DNA of 64,000 bases from Gammaproteobacteria bacterium (GCA_009842505.1 VYFG01000089.1:16800-80799); one strand, 5' to 3'. Shown: positions 30,340 to 40,294, numbered from the stretch's first letter. Notes: generated by a model from the sequence alone, not told the origin. Translations and numbers: made by a program.

Positions 30340-31296
30340 TCAGGGCTCCCGGTGTTTCATCGACGGACGGGCCATGCGCGACTCGAAATACACCACCAGC
30401 AGCCCGCTGCCGATGATCAGCAGGCTCCCGATGATGTCCCGTGTCCCGGGCAGGTCGCCCCAGACCAGGTAACCCACGACCACGGCAAAGGGCAGGCCGG
30501 TGTACTCGAAAGGCGCCACCACCGAAGCCTGGGCAATCCGGTAGGACTGCGAGAGCAGGTAGCTGCCCGCGGCCACCGCCGCGCCGCAGGCCAGCAGCAG
30601 CTGGAAATCGGTGAAGCTCGGCCAGACCCACGCCCTGAGGAGGAAGTCGAGGGTCACCTGGCCGAACACGTTGAACCGGCCGTTACCGATCAAAAGGCCG
30701 CTCAGGATGCTGACGAGTATGAAGGCGACATGGATATAGAATGCCAGGGTGCTTGCGGAGTCGACCATGCCAAGCCGCCGCGTCACCATCACCATCACGG
30801 AATAGGTCAGGGCCGCCAGAACCGGCAGCACGGCGGCCCAGGTGAAGCCGGCGCCGCCCGGCTCCACCATGACCACGACCCCGAACATCCCCACCGCGAT
30901 GGCCATCCACCGCGGCAGTCCGACCACCTCCCCCAGGATGGGACGGGCCAGCAGGCAGATGAACAGGGGCGCAGTGAAGAACAGCGCCACCACCTCCGCC
31001 AACGGCATTACCGACAGGCCAAGAAAGAAAAACATGTTGGCCAGCACCAGCAGGAGTCCTCGGAACAGGTGCAGCAGCGGCCGCCGGGTCCGCAGCGTCG
31101 ACGGCCCGCCCGTGAACTGCACGAAGACAAGCACCAGCGCCAGGGCGATCACCGCCCTGAGAAGCGTGATCTCATGCAGCGCGTAGACGGGGCTCAGCCA
31201 CTTGATGATGGCATCGCTGATCGTCAGGAACACCAGGGCCGCGGTCAGGCAGACGATTCCCTGGACGTTGTGACTGTGGCGGGTGGGGGCCTGCAT
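30340..31296 (-). CDS. DMT superfamily (EamA) exporter
   Basis: The 318-residue product has about ten transmembrane segments in two EamA repeats. SLPSVMPLAEV-like and YTGLPFAVVVGYLVWGDLP segments are typical of RhaT/EamA exporters of amino acids and metabolites. The ATG at 31296 starts MQAPTRHSHN; the longer open frame upstream is low-complexity and unlikely to be coding. The 170 bases upstream (31297-31468) hold no gene. It appears to head the exporter-hydratase-ilvE run. Confidence 0.85.
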   Translation of the reverse strand: MQAPTRHSHNVQGIVCLTAALVFLTISDAIIKWLSPVYALHEITLLRAVIALALVLVFVQFTGGPSTLRTRRPLLHLFRGLLLVLANMFFFLGLSVMPLAEVVALFFTAPLFICLLARPILGEVVGLPRWMAIAVGMFGVVVMVEPGGAGFTWAAVLPVLAALTYSVMVMVTRRLGMVDSASTLAFYIHVAFILVSILSGLLIGNGRFNVFGQVTLDFLLRAWVWPSFTDFQLLLACGAAVAAGSYLLSQSYRIAQASVVAPFEYTGLPFAVVVGYLVWGDLPGTRDIIGSLLIIGSGLLVVYFESRMARPSMKHREP

Positions 31297-31468
31297 GGTG
31301 GTGGGTACGGGAGCGAAGGGGGAGTATAGGGGCAAAGCCCGCCGGCGGCCCGCGCGCCGGCGGCCGATGCCGCAATCCGGCAAATTTACCGGGACGGAGC
31401 GTCGAGCCGCGGCAACGGCACACCGCGGCAAGCCGGCGAGGGGCCCCGCAGGGCGGCGCGGGAATCCT

Positions 31469-32203
31469 TCAGCCGGCCTCCCTGGCGTCCAGCCATGCCC
31501 GGATGATGGCCCGGTGCCGGTCCCGGCCGTAGCTCGGGAAGTGGCCGCCATGGACCACGTGGACGGGCAGGTCCAGAAGCCTCACCATGCTGCGGTAGTA
31601 ATCCGCGGCATCGGAATGGTAGGTGTCTTCGATCAGCGGGCCGTCGTAGACGATGTCGCCGGAGAACAGGATGCCGGTTTGCTGCTCGAACAGGGCGATG
31701 CCGCCCGGCGAGTGGCCCGGTGTGTGGATGACCAGGAACCGCCGGTCACCGAGGTCCACGGTGTCCCCGTCCTCCAGCAGGCGGGTGGCCGGGGCCGCCC
31801 TCACGGCATATTCCGTGGAGGTGTAGGGCGCCGGTGGCAGGGCAGTGAAGATGTCGTCCGTGACGTAGGGGTCGGCCAGGGTTGCCGCCCGGGTGGGGGC
31901 CGCCAGCAGGTCGGCCTCGGCGCGATGGACCAGGCGGTCGCCGAACTCATGGTGGGCGCCGATATGATCGAAATGGGTATGGCTGGTGACCGCCAGGCAG
32001 GGTCTTTCCGTCACCAGCGGAACCTGTTCGCGCAGGCTCACCACGCCCATACCGCTGTCCACCAGCATGTCGCGGTCCCGGCCGCGCACATGCCAGATAT
32101 TGCAGCGGTAGAACGCCTTGATCCAGGGCTCCGAAATCAGCGTGACGTCATCCGCCAGTCGCTCGGTCCGGTACCATTCCTGCGGGGTCACCCTTGTTTT
32201 CAT
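31469..32203 (-). CDS. MBL-fold metallo-hydrolase
   Basis: The 244-residue product carries the metallo-beta-lactamase signature THTHFDHIGAHHEFG and downstream ligands in IHTPGHSPGG and FSGDIVYDGPL. The zinc-binding HxHxDH set is complete. The family includes glyoxalase II, lactonases and others, and the substrate cannot be read. It is divergent from the polyamine-binding protein gene with 117 bases between. Confidence 0.85.
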   Translation of the reverse strand: MKTRVTPQEWYRTERLADDVTLISEPWIKAFYRCNIWHVRGRDRDMLVDSGMGVVSLREQVPLVTERPCLAVTSHTHFDHIGAHHEFGDRLVHRAEADLLAAPTRAATLADPYVTDDIFTALPPAPYTSTEYAVRAAPATRLLEDGDTVDLGDRRFLVIHTPGHSPGGIALFEQQTGILFSGDIVYDGPLIEDTYHSDAADYYRSMVRLLDLPVHVVHGGHFPSYGRDRHRAIIRAWLDAREAG

Positions 32204-32320
32204 GGCGGCAGTATAGCGCCGGGGAAGGCTGGCCGCACCCGGTGTTGTTGACGCGCCTTCGCCCCGTGGGTGATGATTCCTTCCCCCGAACATTCATAAC
32301 CATCACCAAAAGAGGAGACC

Positions 32321-33376
32321 ATGAACAAAACCACCATCGCTTCCCTGCTGTCGGCATCCCTGCTGCTCGGCGCCCACGCCGCGGCGGCCCAGGAGGAACT
32401 CAACGCCCTGGTCTGGTGCGATCACACCGATCCTGCATTCATCGAGCCGTTCGAGAAGGCCAACAACGTCAAGGTCAACCTGAAGGACTACGAAGGCACC
32501 GGGACCGCGCTGTCCATCATCGAACAGTCCCAGCCCGGCGACTGGGACGTCTTCGTGGTGGACGGCATCGACGTGCCCCGGGTGGTGGAGGCCGGCATCC
32601 TGGCGCCGCTGCCGGAAGATGCGCTGCCCACGGCGGACCTGTTCCCCGCAATCGTCATGCCGGAGAACCACGTCATCGACGGCAAGACCTACGCCGTCAC
32701 CGAGAAATTCGGCTACAACACCATTTCCTACAACAAGAACAACGTCGACGTCGCCGACTTCCAGGACATCGCGGTGATGTGGAGCGAGAAATACAAGGGC
32801 CGGATCGCGCTCTACGACTACTACCTGCCGATGATCGGCCTGGTGGCCATCAGCCTCGGCATCGAGACCGCCAACATCCAGGAGTCCGACCTGCCCGCCA
32901 TCCGGGAGAAGCTGTTTGCCATGAAGGATGTCGCCAAGCAGGTGGGCGAGGTGGTTTCCAGCCAGACGGCCATCGCCACCGGCGAGGTGGATATCCTGGT
33001 GGGGGGCGGCGAATGGGTGACCGCCGGGCTGACCGGCGAGTTGCCGCATCTCGACTGGGTGATTCCCGAACAGGGCGCGGTCCGTTGGTCCCAGTCCGTG
33101 GGCGTCTTTGCGGATTCCGGGAAACCGGACCTGGCCCTCAAGCTCGTGCAGTACATCCTGAGCCCGGAAGGCCAGGCGCGTCTCGCGACGTCGTCATGCT
33201 ACTGGGCGATGCCCGCCAACAGCAGGGCAGCCGAGCACCTGTCCGACCAGCAGCGCGCCGCCCTGCGCTGGGATGACCAGGAGAAGTATCTTGCCAATGC
33301 CCAGCTCTACCCGGCCCCCGACGCGGAACTGGACGCCAAGATGCAGGACATCTGGACGGAGTTCCTGCAGCGCTGA
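32321..33376 (+). CDS. Spermidine/putrescine-type ABC transporter substrate-binding protein
   Basis: The 351-residue product has a signal peptide ending near AHAAAAQEE and belongs to the PotD/PotF family. NALVWCDHTDPAFIEPFEKA and WDVFVVDGIDVPRVVEAG fit the first lobe, and a late SCYWAMPANS is in the hinge region. It is the first gene of a four-gene ABC operon. The ligand could be a polyamine or another amine such as a betaine; the family alone does not settle this. A good ribosome site (AGAGGAGA) precedes the ATG. Confidence 0.85.
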   Translation: MNKTTIASLLSASLLLGAHAAAAQEELNALVWCDHTDPAFIEPFEKANNVKVNLKDYEGTGTALSIIEQSQPGDWDVFVVDGIDVPRVVEAGILAPLPEDALPTADLFPAIVMPENHVIDGKTYAVTEKFGYNTISYNKNNVDVADFQDIAVMWSEKYKGRIALYDYYLPMIGLVAISLGIETANIQESDLPAIREKLFAMKDVAKQVGEVVSSQTAIATGEVDILVGGGEWVTAGLTGELPHLDWVIPEQGAVRWSQSVGVFADSGKPDLALKLVQYILSPEGQARLATSSCYWAMPANSRAAEHLSDQQRAALRWDDQEKYLANAQLYPAPDAELDAKMQDIWTEFLQR

Positions 33377-33391
33377 TTCGCGAACTTTCCG

Positions 33392-34255
33392 GTGACGGTG
33401 CCCGTCACCCGGAACGCCGGGGTCTCCCGCGGCTGGGCCTTCGTCGGCCCGGCCGTCCTGTGGACCCTGGCATTCTTCATCGTCCCGTTCGTGATGATGA
33501 TCTGCTACAGCCTGTGGCAGCGGGCGGGCACGGGGCTGGTGCGAAGCTGGAACCTGGACAACTACACCGGGTTCCTCGACAAGCCCCACTTCGTGGCCGG
33601 GCTCCAGAATTCCCTGGAGATCACCGTCCTGGTGACGGTGGTCTCCATCATCCTGGCCTATCCCCTGGCCTGGATCATCGCCGAGCGGGTGCCACGCCGG
33701 TGGCAGCGGCTCGCCCTGCTCCTCGCCATCCTGCCGTTCTGGACATCCTACGTGGTGCGCTCCTATGCCTGGCTCCTGGTGCTTTCCCGCGGCGGCTATC
33801 TCAACCAGTTCCTGGTGGGCGCGGGGATCATCGACAGCCCCCTTGAGATCACCGCCACCCGGGCCGCCACGGTGACGGGATTCGTGCATTTCTTCGTCAT
33901 GCTGCTGACGCTGACGATCTACGCGAACCTGGTGCAGCTCTCGCCCAACTACCGCCGGGCGGCGATGGATCTCGGCGCGAGCCCGCTGCAAACCTTCTGG
34001 CACGTGATCCTGCCCCTGACCCTGCCCGGGGTGGTGGTAGGCGCGTTTCTCACCTTCGTGCTGTGCATCGGGGACTACATCACGCCGCAGATTCTCGGCG
34101 GCAACAACGAGCTGGTGCTGCCGCAGATCATCATGCTGCAGATCACGCGGCGGGCCGACTTCCCCACGGCGGCGGCGCTGTCCATCATTCTCATGGTGGT
34201 GATCACTCTGGTCTATCTGGCCGCGTCGCGCTGGCTGAAGATGGAGCGGGTCTGA
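33392..34255 (+). CDS. Polyamine-type ABC transporter permease (PotB-like)
   Basis: The 287-residue product has about six transmembrane spans and the inner-membrane permease loop AAMDLGASPLQTFWHVILPL that docks the ATPase. The segments PFWTSYVVRSYAWLLVL and GDYITPQILGG are typical of PotB/PotH. It starts with GTG at 33392 or at 33398; either gives the same membrane protein. The stop overlaps the next start as TGATG. Confidence 0.88.
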   Translation: MTVPVTRNAGVSRGWAFVGPAVLWTLAFFIVPFVMMICYSLWQRAGTGLVRSWNLDNYTGFLDKPHFVAGLQNSLEITVLVTVVSIILAYPLAWIIAERVPRRWQRLALLLAILPFWTSYVVRSYAWLLVLSRGGYLNQFLVGAGIIDSPLEITATRAATVTGFVHFFVMLLTLTIYANLVQLSPNYRRAAMDLGASPLQTFWHVILPLTLPGVVVGAFLTFVLCIGDYITPQILGGNNELVLPQIIMLQITRRADFPTAAALSIILMVVITLVYLAASRWLKMERV

Positions 34256-35055
34256 TGCGCCGCTGGCTCGACAACGCGGGCACCGGCAGCTACCTGCTGC
34301 TGCTCTATGGCTTCATCTACCTGCCGGTGATGACCCTGGTGCTGTTTTCGTTCCAGGAGGGGCGGTTCCCGATTCCGCCCTTCAACGGGCCCTCGCTGCG
34401 CTGGTACGAGGCCGTGGCCGCCGACGGCAAACTGACCTCGGCGCTGACGCACTCGCTGCTGGTGGCGCTTCTTTCCTCCGCCCTGGCCTGCGTTCTCGGG
34501 TTCCTGGCGGCCTACGGCTTCGCGCGCTTCCGGCTGCCCGGGGCCGGGCCCCTGAAGGTGATGATCACGGCCCCGCTGACGGTGAGCTACCTGATCATCG
34601 GCTTCGGCCTCCTGGTGACGCTCAACCTGGTCGGCGTGTCCCGCAGCCTGTGGACGGTCGGCATCGGGCACGTGGTGATCAACACGCCGCTGTGCTTCGC
34701 CATCATCTACGCTTCCTTGGGCGAACATCAGCGCAACATCGAACGCGCCGCCCAGGATCTGGGCGCGAGCGATCTCAGGGTGATGCTCTGGGTCACCGCG
34801 CCCATGCTGATGCCGTCCATCGTCGCCGCCTACTTTCTGTCGGTGACCTTTTCCTGGGACGAGTTCATCATTGCGTTCCTGCTGAGCCGGTTCGACGTAA
34901 CCCTGCCGGTGGAGATCTGGAGCCTTCTGCGATCGGGCCTCAATCCCAAAACCAATGCCGTGGGAAGCGTCGTGTTTCTGGTCTCGGTGGTGATCGTGCT
35001 GCTGCTCGAATTCACCGTGTTCCGCCGGAGAGGATGGAATGACCGCCCGGGTTGA
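34255..35055 (+). CDS. Polyamine-type ABC transporter permease (PotC-like)
   Basis: The 266-residue product is the partner permease, with about six spans, a coupling loop AAQDLGASDLRVMLWVTAP, and the late segment SFSWDEFIIAF in the form TFSWDEFIIAFLLS, a PotC/PotI hallmark. It overlaps the PotB-like gene by one base at the start and the ATPase gene by 17 bases at the end, so the subunits are translationally coupled. Confidence 0.88.
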   Translation: MRRWLDNAGTGSYLLLLYGFIYLPVMTLVLFSFQEGRFPIPPFNGPSLRWYEAVAADGKLTSALTHSLLVALLSSALACVLGFLAAYGFARFRLPGAGPLKVMITAPLTVSYLIIGFGLLVTLNLVGVSRSLWTVGIGHVVINTPLCFAIIYASLGEHQRNIERAAQDLGASDLRVMLWVTAPMLMPSIVAAYFLSVTFSWDEFIIAFLLSRFDVTLPVEIWSLLRSGLNPKTNAVGSVVFLVSVVIVLLLEFTVFRRRGWNDRPG

Positions 35056-36121
35056 GCTTCGCGGCATCGGCCACCGGTTCGGAGAATTCGAGGCCCTGGC
35101 GGACATCGACCTCCCGGTGAATGCCGGTGAATACGCCGTGCTGCTCGGTCCGTCCGGCTGCGGCAAGACCACGCTTCTCATGATCCTGGCGGGATTCATC
35201 CACCCCGTCCGGGGCGAGGTGCTGATCGGCGACAGGCCGTACAACGGCGTGCCGCCGGCCAGGCGGCCCACCACCACTATGTTCCAGGACTATGCCCTTT
35301 TTCCGCACATGACAGTGAGGTCCAACATCATGTTCGGACCGAAAATGCGGGGCGTTGCCCGCGGGGAGTCGGAACGGCGCGCCTTGGAACTCCTCGAGAT
35401 GGTCAATCTGCCCGGGGCTGCGGGAAAGAAGCCCCATGAACTGTCCGGCGGCCAGCGCCAGCGGGTCGCCCTGGCCCGCGCCCTGGCGGTGGGACCGGAC
35501 GTACTGCTGCTGGATGAACCCCTGGGCGCCCTCGATCTCAACCTGCGCAAGCAGATGCAGCACGAGTTGAAGCAGATCCAGCGCGAGACCGGCACCACGT
35601 TCATCCATGTCACCCACGACCAGGAAGAGGCCATGGCCATCGCGGACAGGATCGTGGTGATGAACCACGGCCGAATCGAGGACCACGGCCCGCCGGATCG
35701 GGTCTACCTTCGCCCGGCGACCCTGTTCAGCGCCGGTTTCATGGGTGAACTGAACCGGGTCGAGGGCCGGGTCCTGGAGGCCGGCGGCGCGGAACTCCGC
35801 CTCGAGGCCTGGGATCGTGAACTGACCCTGCCGCCCGCGGCGGCCATGAACCGGCCGCTGTCCCGGGACCAGCGCGTGGTCCTTTGTTTCCGCCCAGAAC
35901 ACTTCCGGGTGTCGGCGAAGGATCCCGTGGTGGACCTCGGCGGCGCCAGTGCGCGGGACGTAGCGTTCTTTGGCCCCCACCTGCGCGTGGTGCTGGTCCC
36001 GGATGCGGCGCCGGACCGGCCGCTGACGGCGCACTTTCCCCAGCTCGCCCGGCTTGCTCCGGGCGCCCGGACAGACCTGTGCGTCAACGCTGATGCCGTG
36101 GTGGTCCTGCCGCTGGAGTGA
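35039..36121 (+). CDS. Polyamine-type ABC transporter ATP-binding protein (PotA-like)
   Basis: The 360-residue product has Walker A GPSGCGKTT near residue 38, signature LSGGQRQRVALARAL, Walker B VLLLDEPLGALD and the switch VTHDQEEAMAIAD. A C-terminal TOBE regulatory domain fills about 270-360. This is the PotA/PotG architecture. The gene ends the operon and is convergent with trpC, 18 bases away; no terminator is obvious between them. Confidence 0.9.
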   Translation: MTARVELRGIGHRFGEFEALADIDLPVNAGEYAVLLGPSGCGKTTLLMILAGFIHPVRGEVLIGDRPYNGVPPARRPTTTMFQDYALFPHMTVRSNIMFGPKMRGVARGESERRALELLEMVNLPGAAGKKPHELSGGQRQRVALARALAVGPDVLLLDEPLGALDLNLRKQMQHELKQIQRETGTTFIHVTHDQEEAMAIADRIVVMNHGRIEDHGPPDRVYLRPATLFSAGFMGELNRVEGRVLEAGGAELRLEAWDRELTLPPAAAMNRPLSRDQRVVLCFRPEHFRVSAKDPVVDLGGASARDVAFFGPHLRVVLVPDAAPDRPLTAHFPQLARLAPGARTDLCVNADAVVVLPLE

Positions 36122-36139
36122 GCACGGCGGGACGCGTAT

Positions 36140-36943
36140 TCAGGCCGTCCGGTCCCGAAAGAGTTCGGCCAGCCTGTCCCCGGGGTCATCGGCCCGCATG
36201 AAGGCCTCGCCGACCAGGAAAGCGTGCACGCCGTTTGCGCGCATCATCGACACGTCCTCGGGGCGGTGGATCCCGCTTTCCGTGATCACGATGCGGTCCT
36301 GCGGCATGGCATCCAGCAATCCGAGCGTGGTGTCGAGGGAAGTTTCGAAGGTGCGCAGGTTCCGGTTGTTGATGCCCACCAGCCGGCACGGCAGCTGCAA
36401 TGCCCGCACGAGCTCCGCATGATCGTGCACCTCCACCAGCACGTCCAGCGACAACTCAAGGGCCAGCGCCGCCAAGTCCGACAGGGCAGCATCGTCCAGT
36501 GCCGCCACGATCAGCAGGATGGCGTCGGCACCGATCAGCCGGGCCTCGTACACCTGGTAGGGGTCGACGGTGAAGTCCTTGCGCAGTACCGGCAGGCCGC
36601 TGGCCTCGCGGGCTGCAAGGAGGTAGTCGTCGTGGCCCTGGAAGAAGTGCTCGTCGGTGAGCACCGACAAACAGGTGGCGCCGCCGCGGGCGTAGCTGCG
36701 CGCGATCTCCGCAGGATCGAAATCGGGCCGGATCACCCCCTTGCTGGGAGAGGCCTTCTTGACTTCCGCAATGACGCCCGGCCGGCCCCGGGCGAGCCTG
36801 TCCCCCAGGGCGTCGGCGAAGCCCCGGGTCGGAGGGAGGCTGGCGGCGCACCGCCGCCTGAGGTCGGACAGGGGCGTTGTCCCGGCGCGTCCGGCCACTT
36901 CCCCGGCCTTGTGGGCCAGGATCCGTTCCAGGGTGTCGCTCAC
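36140..36943 (-). CDS. trpC: Indole-3-glycerol phosphate synthase
   Basis: The 267-residue product closes the indole ring in tryptophan synthesis. TIM-barrel motifs are clear: [15 protein letters not shown] with the catalytic Lys, [34 protein letters not shown] and ITESGI. It is a single-function TrpC with no TrpF fused. It starts with GTG, overlapping the stop of the cupin gene by four bases (GTGA). trpD, which normally lies between trpG and trpC, is missing. Confidence 0.95.
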   Translation of the reverse strand: MSDTLERILAHKAGEVAGRAGTTPLSDLRRRCAASLPPTRGFADALGDRLARGRPGVIAEVKKASPSKGVIRPDFDPAEIARSYARGGATCLSVLTDEHFFQGHDDYLLAAREASGLPVLRKDFTVDPYQVYEARLIGADAILLIVAALDDAALSDLAALALELSLDVLVEVHDHAELVRALQLPCRLVGINNRNLRTFETSLDTTLGLLDAMPQDRIVITESGIHRPEDVSMMRANGVHAFLVGEAFMRADDPGDRLAELFRDRTA

Positions 36944-37254
36944 GACCGGCCCCCCGGCGACTTCAGTTCGATTTCCACGAAAACGAATTCGAAGTCGTTG
37001 ATGTTGACGACGTTGTGCTCTACGCCCATCGGCCGCGCATAGGAAACTCCCGCGGTCAGGTCAGTGGTCACGTCGCCGTCGCCGGTCTCCGCCAGCAGCC
37101 TGCCCGTCGTCATCGGCACCACGATGTAGTCGAAGCCGTGCCGGTGCCAGCCGGTTTCGGCGCCCGGGGCAAAACGCCACTGCGTGACGATCACCCGGCC
37201 ATTGTCGATCTGGACACTTGGCACGGCGCGGGGTCTGGCTTTGCTGGTGTTCAT
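36940..37254 (-). CDS. Small cupin protein embedded in the trp operon
   Basis: The 104-residue product is a single-domain cupin. Motif 1 fits [21 protein letters not shown] with two of the usual histidines; motif 2 fits [11 protein letters not shown]. It overlaps trpG by four bases (ATGA) and trpC by four bases (GTGA), so it is translated as part of trpE-G-cupin-C. It stands where trpD is expected. It is far too short to be anthranilate phosphoribosyltransferase and has no such motif. Its role in the pathway is unknown; cupins can be metal-dependent enzymes or small-molecule sensors. Confidence 0.85.
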   Translation of the reverse strand: MNTSKARPRAVPSVQIDNGRVIVTQWRFAPGAETGWHRHGFDYIVVPMTTGRLLAETGDGDVTTDLTAGVSYARPMGVEHNVVNINDFEFVFVEIELKSPGGRS

Positions 37255-37823
37255 GCCGGGCTCCCCTTGAGAAAGTTCTCGAGCAGCTGGTGTCCGCAAG
37301 GCGTCTCGATGGACTCCGGGTGAAACTGCACGCCGTTCACCGGCAATTCCCGGTGCCGCACGCCCATGATCTCGCCGTCGCCGGTGCGGGCGGTGACCTC
37401 CAGGCAGTCCGGCACCGAGTCCGGCGCGATGACCAGGGAATGGTAACGCGTGGCCTGGAGCGGATCGGGGAGATCACGGAATACGCCCCGGCTGTCGTGG
37501 TGGATCATGGAGGTCTTGCCGTGCATCAGCGTCTGCGCGTGCACGATCCGCCCGCCGAACGCCTGGCCGATGCTCTGGTGGCCGAGACAGACACCGAGGA
37601 CCGGGATTTTCCCCGCGAACCGTTCGATGGCCGCCACGGAGATCCCGGCCTCGTTGGGCGTGCAGGGGCCGGGGGAGATCACGAGATAGTCCGGCTGCAT
37701 CTCCGCCACCTCGTCCAGCGTCACCCGGTCGTTCCGGAACACCCGGACATCCTGCCCGAGCTCGCCGAAGTACTGCACCAGGTTGTACGTGAAGGAGTCG
37801 TAGTTGTCGATCATCATCAGCAT
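37251..37823 (-). CDS. trpG: Anthranilate synthase component II (glutamine amidotransferase)
   Basis: The 190-residue product supplies ammonia to TrpE. The class I triad is visible: Cys in [15 protein letters not shown], and the His-Glu pair in [14 protein letters not shown]. The start [19 protein letters not shown] is the family's standard N-terminus. It begins one base after the trpE stop and overlaps the cupin gene. It could also serve as PabA for folate, as in some bacteria with one shared subunit. Confidence 0.95.
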   Translation of the reverse strand: MLMMIDNYDSFTYNLVQYFGELGQDVRVFRNDRVTLDEVAEMQPDYLVISPGPCTPNEAGISVAAIERFAGKIPVLGVCLGHQSIGQAFGGRIVHAQTLMHGKTSMIHHDSRGVFRDLPDPLQATRYHSLVIAPDSVPDCLEVTARTGDGEIMGVRHRELPVNGVQFHPESIETPCGHQLLENFLKGSPA

Positions 37824-37824
37824 G

Positions 37825-39327
37825 TCAGCGCCCTCCTGCCCCGAACGGACCGTGCAGGCCGCCGTTCACCATGTCCACCGCCCGGAACACCACCCGGGCC
37901 TTGTTCATGGTTTCCTCCCATTCCTTCTCCGCCACCGAGTCGGCGACGATACCCGCGCCCGCCTGGATGTAGACCCGGCCGTCCTTGATCAGCGCGGTAC
38001 GGATGGCGATGGCCGTATCCATGTTGCCGTTCCAGCCGATGTAGCCGATGGCACCCGAATAGATGCCGCGCTTGTCCGGCTCCAGTTCCTCGATGATCTC
38101 CAGCGCGCGCACCTTGGGCGCACCGGACAGCGTGCCCGCGGGGAAGGTGGCCTTCAGCACGTCGATGGCATCGAGTTCCGGGGTGATCCGGCCCGTCACG
38201 TTGGAGACGATGTGCATGACGTGGGAGTAGCGCTCGATGATCATCTTGTCGGTGAGCGTCACCGAACCGATCTCGGAGACCCGCCCGACGTCGTTGCGGC
38301 CGAGGTCGATCAGCATCAGGTGCTCCGCCAGTTCCTTGGGATCCGCCAGGAGTTCTTCGGCCAGGGCCTCGTCCTCCTCCGGCGTGGCCCCGCGCCCGCG
38401 GGTACCCGCGATGGGCCGTACCGTGACCTCGCCCTGTTCCAGGCGCACCAGGATTTCGGGCGACGAACTGGCGATCTGGAAGTCGCCCAGGTCGACGAAG
38501 AACATGTAGGGCGACGGGTTGAGCGTTCTCATGGCGCGGTAGAGCTCCAGGGGCCTTGCGTGGTAGGGCATGGACATGCGCTGGGACAGCACCACCTGGA
38601 AGATGTCGCCGTCGCGAATGTAGCGGCGGCACTTCTCCACCGCCTGTTCGAAATCCGCGCGCGGCAGGGAGGACTCGGCACCCGCCTCCCCGGGACCGTC
38701 GGCAAAGGCGTCCTTTGGCTGGGAGGATAGCGGCCGGTGCAGCGCCGCGGCCAGATCATCGAGCCGTGCCGCGGCGCGGTCGTAGGCATCCTGTTCGCCC
38801 GGGTCGGCCATAACGATGATCTGCAGCCTGCCGGACAGGTTGTCGAACACCACCACCTCCTCGGACACCATGAGCAGGATATCCGGCGCCCCGACCGGCT
38901 CCGGAGCCCCCTGCTTTCCCAGGTGGGGCTCGATGTAGTGCACCGTGCCGTAGCCGAAATAGCCAACCAGGCCGCCGGTGAAGCGGGGCAGGCCGTCCAC
39001 GTCCGGGACCCTGAACCGTTGCTGGAAGGCGCGGATGGCCTCCAGCGGGTCGTCCACCTCGCGGTCCTCGACCACCCGTTGGTCATGGTGGACGCGGACC
39101 CGGTGCCCGGAGATTTCGATGCGGTTGCGGCAGGGCAGGCCGATCATGGAGTAGCGGCCCCACTTTTCGCCGCCCTGGACGGACTCCAGCAGGTAGCTGT
39201 AGGGGCCGGCGCCCAGTTTCAGGTAGGTGGAAAGCGGGGTTTCCAGGTCGGCCAGCAGATCGCGGGCAAGGGGGACGCGGTTGAAGCCGCGGGCGGCGTA
39301 GGCGTCGAATTCAGGTTTTGTCAGCAT
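37825..39327 (-). CDS. trpE: Anthranilate synthase component I
   Basis: The 500-residue product makes anthranilate from chorismate. The N-terminal region has the tryptophan feedback site [15 protein letters not shown]. The catalytic region has [32 protein letters not shown] and [16 protein letters not shown] two codons upstream is an alternative start; the ATG at 39327 is preferred. It is preceded by a Trp-rich leader peptide and a promoter, so it is expected to respond to charged tRNA-Trp. Confidence 0.96.
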   Translation of the reverse strand: MLTKPEFDAYAARGFNRVPLARDLLADLETPLSTYLKLGAGPYSYLLESVQGGEKWGRYSMIGLPCRNRIEISGHRVRVHHDQRVVEDREVDDPLEAIRAFQQRFRVPDVDGLPRFTGGLVGYFGYGTVHYIEPHLGKQGAPEPVGAPDILLMVSEEVVVFDNLSGRLQIIVMADPGEQDAYDRAAARLDDLAAALHRPLSSQPKDAFADGPGEAGAESSLPRADFEQAVEKCRRYIRDGDIFQVVLSQRMSMPYHARPLELYRAMRTLNPSPYMFFVDLGDFQIASSSPEILVRLEQGEVTVRPIAGTRGRGATPEEDEALAEELLADPKELAEHLMLIDLGRNDVGRVSEIGSVTLTDKMIIERYSHVMHIVSNVTGRITPELDAIDVLKATFPAGTLSGAPKVRALEIIEELEPDKRGIYSGAIGYIGWNGNMDTAIAIRTALIKDGRVYIQAGAGIVADSVAEKEWEETMNKARVVFRAVDMVNGGLHGPFGAGGR

Positions 39328-39380
39328 GTTCAATCATCACGGTCAGGAATGGCGGCCGCATGGCCGGGCAGGGCAAAGCG

Positions 39381-39443
39381 TCAGCTACGCCAGCCTCGCC
39401 AGGGCCAGGCCCATTGGATTCCGGATGTGATGACTGTTGGCAT
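39381..39443 (-). CDS. trpL: trp operon leader peptide
   Basis: This frame encodes 20 residues starting MPTVITSGI and ending QWAWPWRGWRS. Four tryptophans fall within eight residues, far more than chance. It lies about 30 bases after a likely start of transcription and 53 bases before trpE. That is the layout of an attenuation leader peptide, in which ribosome stalling at Trp codons senses low tryptophan. I could not find the usual terminator with a T-run between it and trpE. GGCC repeats around 39352-39372 can pair. Confidence 0.85.
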   Translation of the reverse strand: MPTVITSGIQWAWPWRGWRS

Positions 39444-39480
39444 GCGGTAAACCGCGTGAATGAATCGTGTTCGCTGGCGG

Positions 39481-39508
39481 ATTGTACCCGGATGCGGCAC
39501 AAAGTCCA
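39481..39508 (-). promoter_or_regulatory. trp operon promoter
   Basis: On the minus strand TACAAT (perfect -10) lies at 39486-39481, with TGGACT (four of six for -35) at 39508-39503 and a 16-base spacer. Transcription would start near 39474, upstream of the leader peptide. The promoter sits inside the gph-trpE gap (39334-39580). Confidence 0.65.
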
Positions 39509-39580
39509 GCGGACAGGGCGGGACGGCGTTGCCGGGAAAGGGGGGCCTGCCGGCGTCCGGTACGGTTCTGGGCCCGGGAT

Positions 39581-40294
39581 TCAGATCGCGGAGGAAAGCT
39601 TCCGGTCGCTGCCTCCGGATACCAGCGCAAGATGCTCGGCAAGTTCCCGGAAGTCCTCGAGCAGGCGGTCTGGACTGCCCGTTCGCAGGTCCACCCCCTG
39701 GTTGTAGCCGTAGGTCAGGCAGATTACCCGCATGCCCGCGGCCCGCGCGGCCTGGATATCGTTCATGGAGTCTCCGATCATGACGCATTCCGATGCGGCG
39801 CTGCCGAGGGTCCCGGCGGCGTGCAGCAACTGGTCCGGGTCCGGCTTGCGCACCCCGAGAGTGTCGCCGCCTACCCAGGCCGACAGGTGGCGGGACAGAC
39901 CCGAAACCTCCAGGAGCAGGCCGGTATGACGGTCGGGCTTGTTGGTCACGCAGGCGAGGGTGAAGCCCTCCGCGCGCAGGCGCGCCATGGTCTCCTCCAC
40001 GCCAGGGTAGAACCGGCTCCGCTCAAAGATGTGTTCGGCGTAGAGATCGAAGAAGAGCGGCAGCGCCCGCGCCTGCAACGCGGGGTCCGGCTCCCCGTCC
40101 CATTCTCCGGTGATAGTGCGCTTGATCAGCTTGTCCGAACCGTTGCCGGTCCACATGCGCAGGTCCTCCTCCGGCCTTTCCGCAAGGCCGAGGGCGCGCA
40201 TGGTGCGATTGGCGGCGCCGGCGATATCCGGCACCGTGTCCATCAGGGTGCCGTCGAGGTCGAACAGCAGCGTGCGGGCTGTCAGTGGTTGCAT
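39581..40294 (-). CDS. gph: Phosphoglycolate phosphatase
   Basis: The 237-residue product is a HAD-superfamily phosphatase. Motif I is LLFDLDGTLMDT with the nucleophile Asp, motif II is CVTNKPD, and motif IV is MIGDSMNDIQAA. The length and the place between rpe and trpE match gph in Pseudomonas-like gene orders. It would remove 2-phosphoglycolate made by DNA repair or carbon fixation. It starts 15 bases after rpe. Confidence 0.9.
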   Translation of the reverse strand: MQPLTARTLLFDLDGTLMDTVPDIAGAANRTMRALGLAERPEEDLRMWTGNGSDKLIKRTITGEWDGEPDPALQARALPLFFDLYAEHIFERSRFYPGVEETMARLRAEGFTLACVTNKPDRHTGLLLEVSGLSRHLSAWVGGDTLGVRKPDPDQLLHAAGTLGSAASECVMIGDSMNDIQAARAAGMRVICLTYGYNQGVDLRTGSPDRLLEDFRELAEHLALVSGGSDRKLSSAI

